7,624 nt of DNA from JBBQAA01 sp038254195 (lineage in GTDB: Bacteria > Actinomycetota > Thermoleophilia > Solirubrobacterales > Solirubrobacteraceae): assembly GCA_038254195.1 (NCBI GenBank), contig JBBSGJ010000110.1, forward strand, positions 1-7,624, in the 5' to 3' direction. Shown here piece after piece: positions 1 through 5,674 of the stretch. Made by a program: the position numbers and the translations under genes. Position 1 is the first letter of the stretch, and every line of letters starts with the position of its first letter. The notes under the pieces were generated by a model, which saw nothing but the letters and a program-made list of their open reading frames with translations, was not told the origin of the DNA and searched no databases.

Positions 1-1570
1 ACTCCACCTCGACGCTCGCCGGAGCGAGGGCGGAGACGGCGTCGTCGTCGAGAGGCGCCTCGTGGCCGCGGATGGCGGTGACCCGCTCGGCCCCCTCCCC
101 GAGCCGCGACAGCACCTCTTGCAGCGCCACCTCGGGCGCCCCCCAGGCCACGAGCTCCTCCTCGACGTAGCCGACCGCCTCGCCCGTGCGGAAGCGTCCG
201 CGCCCGTCGTCGCGGGCCGCCGGCGCCACCCCCCCGGTGCGGACGAACTCGAGCGTCTCCTCCATCGCGCGGGCGTTCTCCTCGGCGCTCCGGCCGGGCA
301 CGAGGGAGAACGCGGCGGCGAGCCCGGCCTGCTGGGAGCGGGTCGCCACCACCCGCACCTCCTTGTCCGAGAGCTCGGCGGCCCGCTCGGCGGCCATGAG
401 GACGTTGGCCGAGTTCGGCAGGACCACGACCTCCTCCGCGCCCACCGTGTGGATCGCCGCGAGGAGGTCGTAGGTCGAGGGGTTGAGCGTCGGACCCCCG
501 TCCAGCGCGAACACGCCGAAGGACTCGAAGAGCCGGGCGATCCCGGGGGAGGCCACCACGCCCAGCGCTCCGCAGCGCCCCTCGAGCCGGGCCGCGCGCT
601 CGCGGACCTGCTCGTGCATGTCGGCGACGTCCAGGTGGGAGACGTCCCCCGCGCCCGCGAACACCCCGGTGGCGGCGTCGGGATCGTCCGTGTGGACGTG
701 GACCTTGAGCGTGGTGGGGTCCCCCACCACGAGCACGGAGTCGCCCAGGGCCTCGAGCGCCGTCGTCGCGCTCCGGGCCTCCAGCCCCTCGCCGGTCACC
801 GCGAAGTTCACGCAGTAGCGGTGGGTGGAGGACTCGTGCTGGGGATGGGTGACCCGCGCCGGCGCATGGTGGGCGAGCGGCGGAGGAACGGTCCCGCGCA
901 GGGCGGCGACGATCCCCGAGAAGACGACGAGCAGGCCGTAGCCGCCGGCGTCGACGACGCCCGCCTCGCGCAGGACGGGCAGCAGGTCGGGGCCGCGCTC
1001 GACCGAGGCCTCCCCCGCGGAGACGGCCTGTTCGAGCACACGCGCGAGCAGGGCGTCCTGGTGATCGTCGGAGGCCGAGGGGTCCAGCCGCGGCTCGTCC
1101 ATGTGGGCCAGGACCGAGGCCACCCGCACGGCCATCTCGCGCACGACGGTGAGGATCGTCCCCTCCGCCGGCGAGCGGACCGAGCCGTAGGCCTGGTCGG
1201 CCGCGCGGGCCATCGCCGCGCCGACGAGCACCGGGTCGACGAGCTCGCCGGGGCGGGAGATGAGCTCTTCCGCGGCGCCGCGGATGAGCTGGGAGAGGAT
1301 CACGCCCGAGTTGCCCCGGGCGCCGAGGAGCGCCGCGCGCGCGACGCAGCGGACGATCTCGTCGCGGCCGATCTCGTCCACCTCGCCGAGCTCCGCGAGC
1401 CGGTCGAGCTCGACGAGCACCGCCCGCAGGGTGAGCGCCATGTTGTCCCCCGTGTCGCCGTCGGCGACGGGGAACACGTTGAGGAGGTTGACCTCCTCGC
1501 GGCGGGCCTCGAGCGCGGCGAGGGCGCCCTGGACGACGACGCGGAAGCGGACGAGGCTGGGGTCGGTCAC
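1..1570 (-). CDS. fakA: FakA/YloV-type fatty-acid kinase (DAK/DhaL family), 3' end outside the window
   Basis: The protein begins VTDPSLVRFR and reads for 523 codons until the left edge; relatives are about 550 residues, so only the last few tens are probably missing. The N-terminal DhaL-type nucleotide domain carries NVFPVADGDTGDNM at residues 31-44, where Asp37 and Asp39 match the Mg-ATP ligands of the family. It is followed by GARGNSGVILSQL and, further on, VDAGGYGL. The C-terminal half contains LPNSANVLMAAERAA, typical of the DegV-like/FakA C-terminal part. FakA proteins phosphorylate fatty acids bound to a FakB partner in the cytoplasm; no fakB is visible here, so the substrate is inferred from the family. 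The start is GTG at 1570-1568, because an in-frame TAG lies only five codons upstream. It sits 35 bases downstream of rpmB, the usual neighbour of this gene in Gram-positive bacteria, and is probably co-transcribed with it. The alternative name is DAK2-domain protein YloV. Confidence 0.9.
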   Translation of the reverse strand, partial: MTDPSLVRFRVVVQGALAALEARREEVNLLNVFPVADGDTGDNMALTLRAVLVELDRLAELGEVDEIGRDEIVRCVARAALLGARGNSGVILSQLIRGAAEELISRPGELVDPVLVGAAMARAADQAYGSVRSPAEGTILTVVREMAVRVASVLAHMDEPRLDPSASDDHQDALLARVLEQAVSAGEASVERGPDLLPVLREAGVVDAGGYGLLVVFSGIVAALRGTVPPPLAHHAPARVTHPQHESSTHRYCVNFAVTGEGLEARSATTALEALGDSVLVVGDPTTLKVHVHTDDPDAATGVFAGAGDVSHLDVADMHEQVRERAARLEGRCGALGVVASPGIARLFESFGVFALDGGPTLNPSTYDLLAAIHTVGAEEVVVLPNSANVLMAAERAAELSDKEVRVVATRSQQAGLAAAFSLVPGRSAEENARAMEETLEFVRTGGVAPAARDDGRGRFRTGEAVGYVEEELVAWGAPEVALQEVLSRLGEGAERVTAIRGHEAPLDDDAVSALAPASVEVE

Positions 1571-1572
1571 GA

Positions 1573-1603
1573 CCCGCCGAGACTAACGGTGGCCTCGGGC
1601 GGG
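1573..1603 (-). other. Inverted repeat (RNA hairpin) between rpmB and the fakA-like gene
   Basis: The arms at 1573-1581 and 1594-1603 are complementary over nine base pairs with one bulged base, mostly G-C, around a 12-base loop. The element fills nearly the whole gap between the rpmB stop and the next start codon. Its 3' arm on the transcript ends two bases before the GTG start, so folding would hide the ribosome-binding region. No U-tract follows, so it is not a standard intrinsic terminator. It could limit translation or transcription of the downstream gene, or be a chance pairing in very GC-rich DNA. Confidence 0.4.
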
Positions 1604-1605
1604 AC

Positions 1606-1797
1606 TCAGGCGGCCTTGGTGACCTTGCCGGCCTTGAGGCAGCGGGTGCAGACGTACACCCGGCGCGGCGTGCCCGAGAGGTCGATGCGGACCTTCTGGA
1701 GGTTCGGCTCGAAGCGGCGCTTGGTGGCGACCATGGAGTGGCTCCGGGAGTTCCCGAACGCGGGGCCCTTGCCGCAGGAGTGGCACACCTTCGACAT
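1606..1797 (-). CDS. rpmB: 50S ribosomal protein L28
   Basis: This 63-residue protein of the large ribosomal subunit starts MSKVCHSCGKGPAFGN and contains the L28 signature stretches HSMVATKRRFEPNLQ and VRIDLSGTPRRVYVC. It is the zinc-binding (C+) form: Cys5 and Cys8 pair with Cys50 and Cys53 in two CxxC motifs. Zinc-dependent L28 forms are known in actinobacteria to be exchanged for cysteine-free paralogues under zinc limitation; whether this genome has a second copy cannot be seen here. The ATG at 1797 is the natural family start. No strong Shine-Dalgarno sequence precedes it, and a TATAGT hexamer ends nine bases upstream, which would suit a nearly leaderless mRNA. The fakA-like gene follows 35 bases downstream on the same strand. 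Confidence 0.96.
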   Translation of the reverse strand: MSKVCHSCGKGPAFGNSRSHSMVATKRRFEPNLQKVRIDLSGTPRRVYVCTRCLKAGKVTKAA

Positions 1798-1806
1798 CGG
1801 GTCGCC

Positions 1807-1812
1807 ACTATA
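1807..1812 (-). promoter_or_regulatory. Candidate -10 element for rpmB
   Basis: On the minus strand these bases read TATAGT, matching the actinobacterial TANNNT pattern. Nine bases separate the hexamer from the rpmB ATG, so transcription would begin about three bases before the start codon. No convincing -35 hexamer is visible. The core CTATAG is palindromic, so a similar hexamer (TATAGG) reads on the plus strand, but it lies too close to the kinase GTG to give a transcript that includes that codon. Confidence 0.35.
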
Positions 1813-1817
1813 GGGGG

Positions 1818-3350
1818 GTGATCTCGCTCCCCGACCACTACAAGCTGCGCGGTCACCTCGCCAACGGCGGGATGGCCGGCGTATGGGAGGCCGAGGACCA
1901 GCGGCTGGGGCGGACGGTGGCGGTGAAGGTCCTCTCCGCCCACCTCGCGGAGGATCCCGTGAACCTCGGCCGCTTCCAGCGCGAGGCCCGGGCGGCGGCG
2001 CGGCTGTCCTCCCACCCCAACGTCGTCACCGTCTTCGACGTCGGGGAGCACGACGGCCGCGCGTTCATCGTAATGGAGCGCATGGCGGGCGGGACGCTCG
2101 CCGACCGCCTGCGGGCGGGCGGCGGGGGCGGGATGGAGATCGACGAGATCCTGGACTGGCTCGAGGAGGCCGCGAGCGCGCTGGACTTCGGCCACGAGCA
2201 CGGCGTGGTCCATCGTGACGTCAAGCCCGCGAACCTCCTGCTCGACGCGGCCGGGCACCTGCACGTCGGCGACTTCGGGATCGCCCGCATCGCCACCGAG
2301 GACACGATGACCACCTCGGGCCAGCTCATCGGCACCGCCGCCTACCTCTCCCCCGAGCAGGTCAAGGGTGAGCCCGCCACCGCGGCCAGCGACTGCTACT
2401 CGCTGGGGATCGTCGCCTTCGAGTTGCTGACGGGCCGTCGTCCCTTCGGTGCCGAGAACGTCGCCGCCCAGGCCCGGCAGCACCTGGAGGCCGAGCCGCC
2501 GCGCGCGTCGGAGGTGAGGGGCGACCTCCCGCCGGCGGTCGACCCGGTGCTCTCCCGGGCGCTGGCCAAGGATCCCGGGGAGCGCTGGCCCACGTGCACC
2601 GCGTTCGTGATGGCGCTCGAGCGGGCGCTGGGACAGGCGCCGGCGCCCCCGCCGGCACCGCGGCCGGAGCCGCCGACGACGCGGACGATCCCCCTGCGTC
2701 CCCGCCCGGCACCGGCCGTGGCGGCGCCGGCGCCCCCGCCCGAGCGCCGCCGCTCACGCCGCGCTCCGCTCCTGGTCCTGCTCGGCGCCCTCGCGCTCGG
2801 CGCCGCCGTCGCCGCCGTGCTGCTCTCCGGCGGGGATGGAGCCAGTACCACGACGCCGGGAAATCAGGCCGGGCGCTCCACCCCCACGCACAGGCAGTCC
2901 CGCTCGGTCCCGACATCGACCACCCCTGGGACGACGACGCCCACCGCCCCGCCGGCGACCTCCCCAACGACCACCACCACCACGCCCACGACCTCCGGCT
3001 CGGCGTCGGCGCTGGAGGCCCGGGGCCACGCCCTGCTGACCAGCGACCCCGCCGGCGCGGTACCCGTCCTCCGGCAGGCGCTCACGGCTACCGGCCGCAT
3101 GACCGACGAGTGCCTCCAGCCCGCGGCCGACTGCCTCACCTACGCCTACGCGCTCTTCGACCTCGGACGGGCGCTGCGTCTCGCCGGGCAGCCGGCGGAG
3201 GCGGTTCCGATCCTCCAGGACCGCCTGCGCATCGACAACAGCCGATCGACCGTGCAGGCCGAGCTCGCCGCCGCCCAGGCCGCCGCCGGAGGCGGGACCA
3301 CAGGCGGGAAGGAGAAAACCGGCAAGGCCAAGGGCCACCCGAAGGGCTGA
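1818..3350 (+). CDS. Membrane-anchored PknB-like Ser/Thr protein kinase with extracellular TPR-like domain
   Basis: This 510-residue protein has a cytoplasmic Hanks-type kinase domain at about 8-270. Visible elements are the glycine loop LANGGMAGVWEAE (14-26), ATP lysine Lys37, helix-C Glu56, catalytic HRDVKPAN (132-139, Asp134), DFG (152-154), a Thr-rich activation loop (160-173), SPE in place of APE (178-180), Asp192 of helix F and Arg256 of subdomain XI, so all key residues for activity are present. A Pro-rich linker (about 273-309) leads to a basic patch RRRSRR and one membrane helix (about 317-336), which puts the remainder outside the cell. That part is a Thr/Pro/Ser-rich stalk (343-396) and a helical TPR-like domain (about 398-490) with Cys432 and Cys439, ending in a Lys/Gly-rich tail. 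PASTA repeats are absent, so it is not a standard PknB peptidoglycan sensor. The GTG start at 1818 lies directly upstream of the family-typical LPDHYKL. It is divergent from rpmB and convergent with ribH. Its targets are unknown. Confidence 0.93.
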   Translation: MISLPDHYKLRGHLANGGMAGVWEAEDQRLGRTVAVKVLSAHLAEDPVNLGRFQREARAAARLSSHPNVVTVFDVGEHDGRAFIVMERMAGGTLADRLRAGGGGGMEIDEILDWLEEAASALDFGHEHGVVHRDVKPANLLLDAAGHLHVGDFGIARIATEDTMTTSGQLIGTAAYLSPEQVKGEPATAASDCYSLGIVAFELLTGRRPFGAENVAAQARQHLEAEPPRASEVRGDLPPAVDPVLSRALAKDPGERWPTCTAFVMALERALGQAPAPPPAPRPEPPTTRTIPLRPRPAPAVAAPAPPPERRRSRRAPLLVLLGALALGAAVAAVLLSGGDGASTTTPGNQAGRSTPTHRQSRSVPTSTTPGTTTPTAPPATSPTTTTTTPTTSGSASALEARGHALLTSDPAGAVPVLRQALTATGRMTDECLQPAADCLTYAYALFDLGRALRLAGQPAEAVPILQDRLRIDNSRSTVQAELAAAQAAAGGGTTGGKEKTGKAKGHPKG

Positions 3351-3464
3351 GGGCGTTTGATGACGCGCGCGGTGGGCGACCGTGTCGGCGTCGCGGAGAG
3401 CCGCGTCTCCCAGCTCGACTCGCCGATCAGGAAGACGGTCGCGCGGGCGCTGCTCGCCGCCTGA
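3351..3464 (+). pseudogene. Relic of a sigma-70 (FliA-like) region 4.2 helix-turn-helix
   Basis: Directly after the kinase stop and in the same frame, GRL leads to an ATG at 3360 and 34 codons ending at TGA 3462-3464. The peptide contains VGDRVGVAESRVSQL and ends ARALLAA. This closely resembles the last DNA-binding helices of FliA/SigD-type sigma factors, where the E. coli FliA segment, from memory, reads EVGESRVSQLHSQAI. Nothing upstream corresponds to sigma regions 2-4.1, because the kinase occupies that space, so this is probably the surviving 3' end of a deleted sigma gene. Alternatives are a tiny expressed HTH peptide, a readthrough extension of the kinase, or chance resemblance. Its 3' part overlaps the end of ribH on the other strand by 38 bases. 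Confidence 0.5.
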
Positions 3465-3858
3465 CCTCCACCAGCGCGAGCACCGCCTCCGCCGCGTGGG
3501 CGCCTGCGTCGCGCTTGCCGTCCCCGGCGCGGGCAAGTGCCTGCGCGTGGGTGTCGACGGTCAGGACCCCGAACCCGCACGGCACCTCGGTCTCCAGCGC
3601 GACGGACCCGATCCCGCGCGCGGTCTCACCGCAGACCCAGTCGTAGTGGTCGGTCTCGCCGCGGATCACCGTGCCGAGGCACACGACCCCGTCGTAGCGC
3701 CCGGACTGCGCGCACAGCTTGGCCGCCAGGGCCAGCTCGAAGGCCCCGGGCACGTCGTAGACGTCGCACTCGTGGCCCTCCAGGGCGCGCCGGGCGCCGG
3801 CTTCGAGCAGCTCCGCGAGGTCTGGGTAGAAGCGCCCCACGCAGAGCGCGAACCTCAC
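3427..3858 (-). CDS. ribH: 6,7-dimethyl-8-ribityllumazine synthase
   Basis: This 143-residue enzyme condenses 5-amino-6-ribitylamino-uracil with 3,4-dihydroxy-2-butanone 4-phosphate to form lumazine, the penultimate step to riboflavin. Family landmarks are VGRFYPDL (7-14, in place of the usual SRFN), VPGAFELALAAK (36-47), CLGTVIRGETDHYDWV (60-75, including catalytic His71) and PCGFGVLTVDTHAQALARAG (93-112, with Arg110 expected to bind phosphate). The start is GTG at 3858, overlapping the ribBA stop as GTGA. A good Shine-Dalgarno lies at 3864-3869, and the protein begins VRFALCVG as expected. The last residues after the VEV at 130-132 are Arg/Ala/Pro-rich and unlike the usual short tail; they are encoded antisense to the sigma-factor relic. 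It is the last gene of the riboflavin cluster and converges with the kinase gene, with no clear terminator between them. Confidence 0.95.
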   Translation of the reverse strand: MRFALCVGRFYPDLAELLEAGARRALEGHECDVYDVPGAFELALAAKLCAQSGRYDGVVCLGTVIRGETDHYDWVCGETARGIGSVALETEVPCGFGVLTVDTHAQALARAGDGKRDAGAHAAEAVLALVEVRRRAAPARPSS

Positions 3859-5102
3859 GAACGCTCCTCGCGGAGCATCTCCTCGTCGAGCGGCAGGCCC
3901 TGATGGTGCAGCGTGTGGCCCATCCGCTCCTTCTTGGCCCGCAGGTAGGCCTCGTTGTGCGGGTTGGGGACGGACTGGATGGGGATCTGCTGGGCGACGG
4001 AGAGCCCGTAGCCCTCGAGGCCCACGATCTTCTTCGGGTTGTTCGTGAGGATGCGGATCGAGGAGAGGCCGAGGTCGGCGAGGATCTGCGCCCCGATCCC
4101 GTAGTCGCGCAGGTCGGCGGGCAGGCCGAGCTCGAGGTTCGCGTCGACCGTGTCGAAGCCCGCCTCCTGGAGCTTGTAGGCCCGGAGCTTGTTGAGCAGG
4201 CCGATCCCACGGCCCTCCTGGGAGAGGTAGAGCAGCACGCCGCGCCCCTCCTGCTCGATCATCGCCAGCGCGGAGTCGAGCTGCTCGCCGCAGTCGCAGC
4301 GCAGGGAGTGGAAGACGTCGCCGGTCAGGCACTCGGAGTGGACGCGGACGAGCACGTCGGAGTAGCCCGCGACGTCGCCCTTTACCATCGCCACGTGGTG
4401 CTTGTCGTCGACCAACGAGCGGTAGCCGACCGCGGTGAACTCCCCGAACGCCGTGGGCATCGCGGTGGAGACGATCCGCTCCACGAGCTTGTCGTGGCGC
4501 CGCCGGTAGGCGATGAGATCGGCGACGGTGATCATCTTCAGCCCGTGGCGCTCGCAGTAGGCCGCGAGGTCGGAGATCCGGGCCATCGTCCCGTCGTCGT
4601 TCATCACCTCGCAGATCACGCCCGCGGGGTTCAGGCCGGCCAGGCGGGCGAGGTCGACTGCCGCCTCGGTCTGCCCCGTGCGCTCCAGGACGCCCCCGGA
4701 CTTCGCCTTCAGGGGGAAGATGTGGCCGGGCTGCACGATGTCCCGCGGGGTGGAGCGCGGGTCGATCGCCACCTGGATCGTCCGCGCGCGGTCGTGCGCG
4801 GAGATGCCGGTCGTCACGCCCTCACGGGCCTCGATGGCCACCGTGAACGCGGTCTCGAACTTCGTCTCGTTCTTGGCCGCCATGAGGTCGAGGCCGAGCT
4901 CGTCGCAGCGCTCGGGGGTGAGCGCGAGGCAGATGAGCCCGCGGCCGTGCATGGCCATGAAGTTGATCGCCTCCGGGGTGGCGAACTGGGCGGCGAGGGT
5001 GAGGTCGCCCTCGTTCTCGCGGTCCTCGTCGTCGCAGACGACGACCATGCGGCCCTGGCGGACGTCCTCGAGGGCGTCCTCGATGGGGGCGAAGGGCTTC
5101 AT
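3855..5102 (-). CDS. ribBA: Bifunctional 3,4-dihydroxy-2-butanone-4-phosphate synthase / GTP cyclohydrolase II
   Basis: This 415-residue protein supplies both early precursors of riboflavin. The N-terminal RibB domain (about 1-205) converts ribulose 5-phosphate to dihydroxybutanone phosphate and formate; it shows the acidic metal-binding loop DDEDRENEGDL (24-34), HGRGLICLAL (52-61) and ERTGQTEAAVDLARLAG (140-156). The C-terminal RibA domain (about 210-405) opens GTP to the diamino-pyrimidinone; its zinc cysteines are Cys258, Cys269 and Cys271 in HSECLTGDVFHSLRCDCG, followed by LSQEGRGIGLLNKLRAYKLQ (293-312) and TNNPKK (353-358). Both active sites look intact and the length is normal for the fusion. 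The ATG at 5102 overlaps the ribE stop as ATGA, and the gene's own stop overlaps the ribH start as GTGA. No strong Shine-Dalgarno precedes the ATG, so coupling to ribE translation is likely. Confidence 0.97.
   Translation of the reverse strand: MKPFAPIEDALEDVRQGRMVVVCDDEDRENEGDLTLAAQFATPEAINFMAMHGRGLICLALTPERCDELGLDLMAAKNETKFETAFTVAIEAREGVTTGISAHDRARTIQVAIDPRSTPRDIVQPGHIFPLKAKSGGVLERTGQTEAAVDLARLAGLNPAGVICEVMNDDGTMARISDLAAYCERHGLKMITVADLIAYRRRHDKLVERIVSTAMPTAFGEFTAVGYRSLVDDKHHVAMVKGDVAGYSDVLVRVHSECLTGDVFHSLRCDCGEQLDSALAMIEQEGRGVLLYLSQEGRGIGLLNKLRAYKLQEAGFDTVDANLELGLPADLRDYGIGAQILADLGLSSIRILTNNPKKIVGLEGYGLSVAQQIPIQSVPNPHNEAYLRAKKERMGHTLHHQGLPLDEEMLREERS
3864..3869 (-). promoter_or_regulatory. 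Ribosome-binding site of ribH
   Basis: The minus strand reads GAGGAG five bases upstream of the GTG start at 3858, inside the last codons of ribBA. It is the strongest Shine-Dalgarno of the cluster and decides the ribH start. Confidence 0.7.
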
Positions 5103-5674
5103 CGCGGCAACAACCGCTCAACGTACCTGGCGAGCACGTCCACCTCCAGGTTCACCCGTGTGCCGTTGGTCACACGGCCGAGATTCGTCCGCTCGAGCGT
5201 CTCGGGGATGAGCGACACGGCGAAGGCATCGTCAGCGAGCGCCGCGACCGTGAGCGAGACCCCGTCGACGGCGATGGAGCCCTTGGACACGACGTAGCGG
5301 AGGACCTCCGGCGGCGCGGCGATCTCGATCCAGCGCGCGAAGCCCTCTGCGCGGATCTCCCGGACCTCCCCCACCCCGTCGACGTGGCCCTGGACGACGT
5401 GCCCGCCCAGGCGATCGGACGGCCGCAGGGGCAGCTCGAGGTTGACCGCGTCCCCGGGTGCGACGGCGCCGAGCGAGGAGCGGCGCAGCGTCTCCTCCAT
5501 GACGTCGGCCCGGAAGCGACCGCCGTCGATCGACGTGGCCGTGAGGCAGACCCCGTTGACCGCCACGGAGTCCCCCGTGGCGAGCTCGGCCGCGAGGCGC
5601 GTGCGGACCTCCAGCCGCCCGCCGGCGAGCGCCGCGACCTCCCCCGTACCGACGATGAGCCCGGTGAAGATCAG
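5099..5674 (-). CDS. ribE: Riboflavin synthase alpha chain, non-canonical start codon (CTG or ATC)
   Basis: This enzyme dismutates two lumazine molecules into riboflavin and the ribitylamino-uracil that RibH reuses. With CTG taken as start it has 191 residues. It has two lumazine-binding barrels: the first with FTGLIVGTGEV (3-13), VNGVCLTA (39-46) and GHVVQGHVDGVG (91-102); the second with VSKGSIAVDGVSLTVA (129-144) and SLIPETLERTNLG (154-166), ending EVDVLARYVERLL. Nearly all relatives begin MFTGLI, and here the Met position is ATC (5671-5669), preceded by CTG (5674-5672). No ATG, GTG or TTG occurs in frame for at least 84 bases upstream, and the first one downstream is GTG at 5566, which would delete 36 residues of the first barrel. 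CTG would give a four-base CTGA overlap with the ribD stop, like the other junctions. ATC would arise by one base change from a TGATG junction. The function is secure; the exact start is not. Confidence 0.92.
   Translation of the reverse strand: MIFTGLIVGTGEVAALAGGRLEVRTRLAAELATGDSVAVNGVCLTATSIDGGRFRADVMEETLRRSSLGAVAPGDAVNLELPLRPSDRLGGHVVQGHVDGVGEVREIRAEGFARWIEIAAPPEVLRYVVSKGSIAVDGVSLTVAALADDAFAVSLIPETLERTNLGRVTNGTRVNLEVDVLARYVERLLPR

Noticed and set aside
62..1813. A 583-codon open frame on the plus strand opposite the fakA-like gene and rpmB
   Set aside because: It is antisense to two clearly recognisable genes, has low-complexity Arg/Gly/Asp/Val-rich composition and no family motif. Long antisense frames are common in DNA with this G/C codon bias.
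2960..3000. ACC-rich simple repeat in the kinase gene
   Set aside because: It encodes the Thr/Pro stalk that commonly follows the membrane helix in kinases of this type; no sign of a mobile or regulatory repeat.
3351..3426. Bidirectional terminator between the convergent kinase and ribH genes
   Set aside because: Only a weak stem (GCGAC with GTCGC near 3375-3397) is visible, with no T-tract on either strand, and the space is better explained by the sigma-like frame.
3537..5297. A 586-codon open frame on the plus strand opposite ribH, ribBA and part of ribE
   Set aside because: It has the same antisense artefact composition and covers three intact riboflavin genes; no domain was recognised.
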